The notes below the pieces were generated by a model, which was not told where the DNA came from, did not search any database, and saw nothing but the letters and a program-made list of their open reading frames with translations. From BS750m-G77 sp043797735 (GTDB lineage Bacteria; Omnitrophota; Gorgyraeia; Gygaellales; Profunditerraquicolaceae), in assembly GCA_043797735.1 (NCBI GenBank), contig JAZDPH010000062.1, forward strand, positions 1 to 12,970: a stretch of DNA of 12,970 nt, read 5' to 3'. Position numbers and translations under genes: made by a program. Shown here one piece after another: positions 12,632 to 12,970 of the stretch (its first letter is position 1; each line of letters starts with the position of its first letter).

Positions 12632-12970
12632 CTACTTCGCCATTTCCTTTATCAACTGCAGCGCGATAATACTGCGCTGGATCTGGTTTGTTCCTTCGTA
12701 AATCTGGGTAATTTTGGCGTCGCGGACGTATTTTTCAATAGGATAATCCTTCATATAGCCGTAGCCGCCGAATACCTGGAGCGCATCCACGGTTACCTTC
12801 ATCGCCACGTCAGAGGCGTACATCTTGCTCATCGCCGATGCCTTTGCCACGGATTTGACGCCGGCATCAACCATTCTTGCGGTTGAATAAACAAGGGCGC
12901 GGGCAGCCTCCACCTCTGTTGCCATATCCGCCAGCATCCACTGAATGCCCTGAAAACTGGAGATGGACTT
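12632..12970 (-). CDS. Acyl-CoA dehydrogenase, C-terminal 112 residues (5' end beyond the window)
   Basis: This is the C-terminal helical domain of an FAD-dependent acyl-CoA dehydrogenase, which interconverts acyl-CoA and trans-2-enoyl-CoA. The frame is open from 12970 to the TAG at 12634-12632. Visible motifs are FQGIQWMLADMATEVEAAR (6-24 of the fragment), DALQVFGGYGYMKDYPIEKY (62-81) and RDAKITQIYEGTNQIQR (83-99). The Glu of IYEGT (E92 of the fragment) is at the position of the catalytic base of short- and medium-chain enzymes. The gene precedes etfB and etfA in the same direction, as in bcd-etfBA and carCDE, so it is probably the dehydrogenase partner of this ETF. Substrate chain length cannot be told from this part: butyryl-, acryloyl- and aryl-enoyl-CoA enzymes all remain possible. 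Confidence 0.93.
   Translation of the reverse strand, partial: KSISSFQGIQWMLADMATEVEAARALVYSTARMVDAGVKSVAKASAMSKMYASDVAMKVTVDALQVFGGYGYMKDYPIEKYVRDAKITQIYEGTNQIQRSIIALQLIKEMAK

Overview
This is a bacterial chromosome segment of moderate GC with dense housekeeping genes and many palindromic intergenic repeats. It has no tRNA, rRNA, transposase, phage gene or CRISPR array. The gene set (bacterial RecA, RecX, AlaRS, HtrA and SMC, plus c-di-GMP signalling and a ferredoxin-fused electron-transfer flavoprotein) fits an anaerobic or facultative Gram-negative-type bacterium. The repeat load and style recall uncultured lineages such as Omnitrophota, but that placement is a guess; no phylogenetic marker was compared.

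Layout. Positions 1-4477 (minus strand) read recA, htrA, recX, alaS in transcription order; alaS runs off the left edge. This is the common recA-recX-alaS order with htrA placed between recA and recX. recA has a perfect TTGACA-17-TATAAT promoter. The recA/dgc intergenic region (4478-4901) holds that promoter, a palindrome, and a cluster of hairpin repeats. A GAF-GGDEF diguanylate cyclase gene (4902-6065, plus strand) appears to be read from a near-leaderless transcript. It converges on smc (6205-9426, minus strand), with a 127-bp palindromic repeat filling the gap. smc has its own TTGACA-16-TATAAT promoter and encodes a protein whose hinge is reduced to about 50 residues. A PilZ-domain gene (9620-9967, minus strand) follows. 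Positions 10325-12970 (minus strand) hold acyl-CoA dehydrogenase (its N-terminal part lies beyond the right edge), etfB and etfA, an arrangement like bcd-etfBA and carCDE.

How the genes work together. RecA and RecX act in recombination and its restraint, and SMC in chromosome organisation. The diguanylate cyclase makes c-di-GMP and the PilZ protein is a plausible receptor for it. Acyl-CoA dehydrogenase, EtfB and the ferredoxin-fused EtfA probably form one flavin-based electron-transfer complex, possibly bifurcating, that links NADH, ferredoxin and an enoyl-CoA/acyl-CoA couple.

Repeats. Four palindromic kinds occupy most non-coding DNA: (1) three dispersed 126-127-bp elements, each made of twelve degenerate GGATATCC octamers in a strict 3-hexamer-3 / centre / 3-hexamer-3 plan; (2) four loci of paired hairpins bounded by GTCATTGCGAG and CGAAGCAATC, with different tips in each; (3) two copies of a palindrome centred on GGTTTAAACC; (4) one long stem-loop in the pilZ leader. 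The strongest leads are the hinge-reduced SMC and the octamer-built element.
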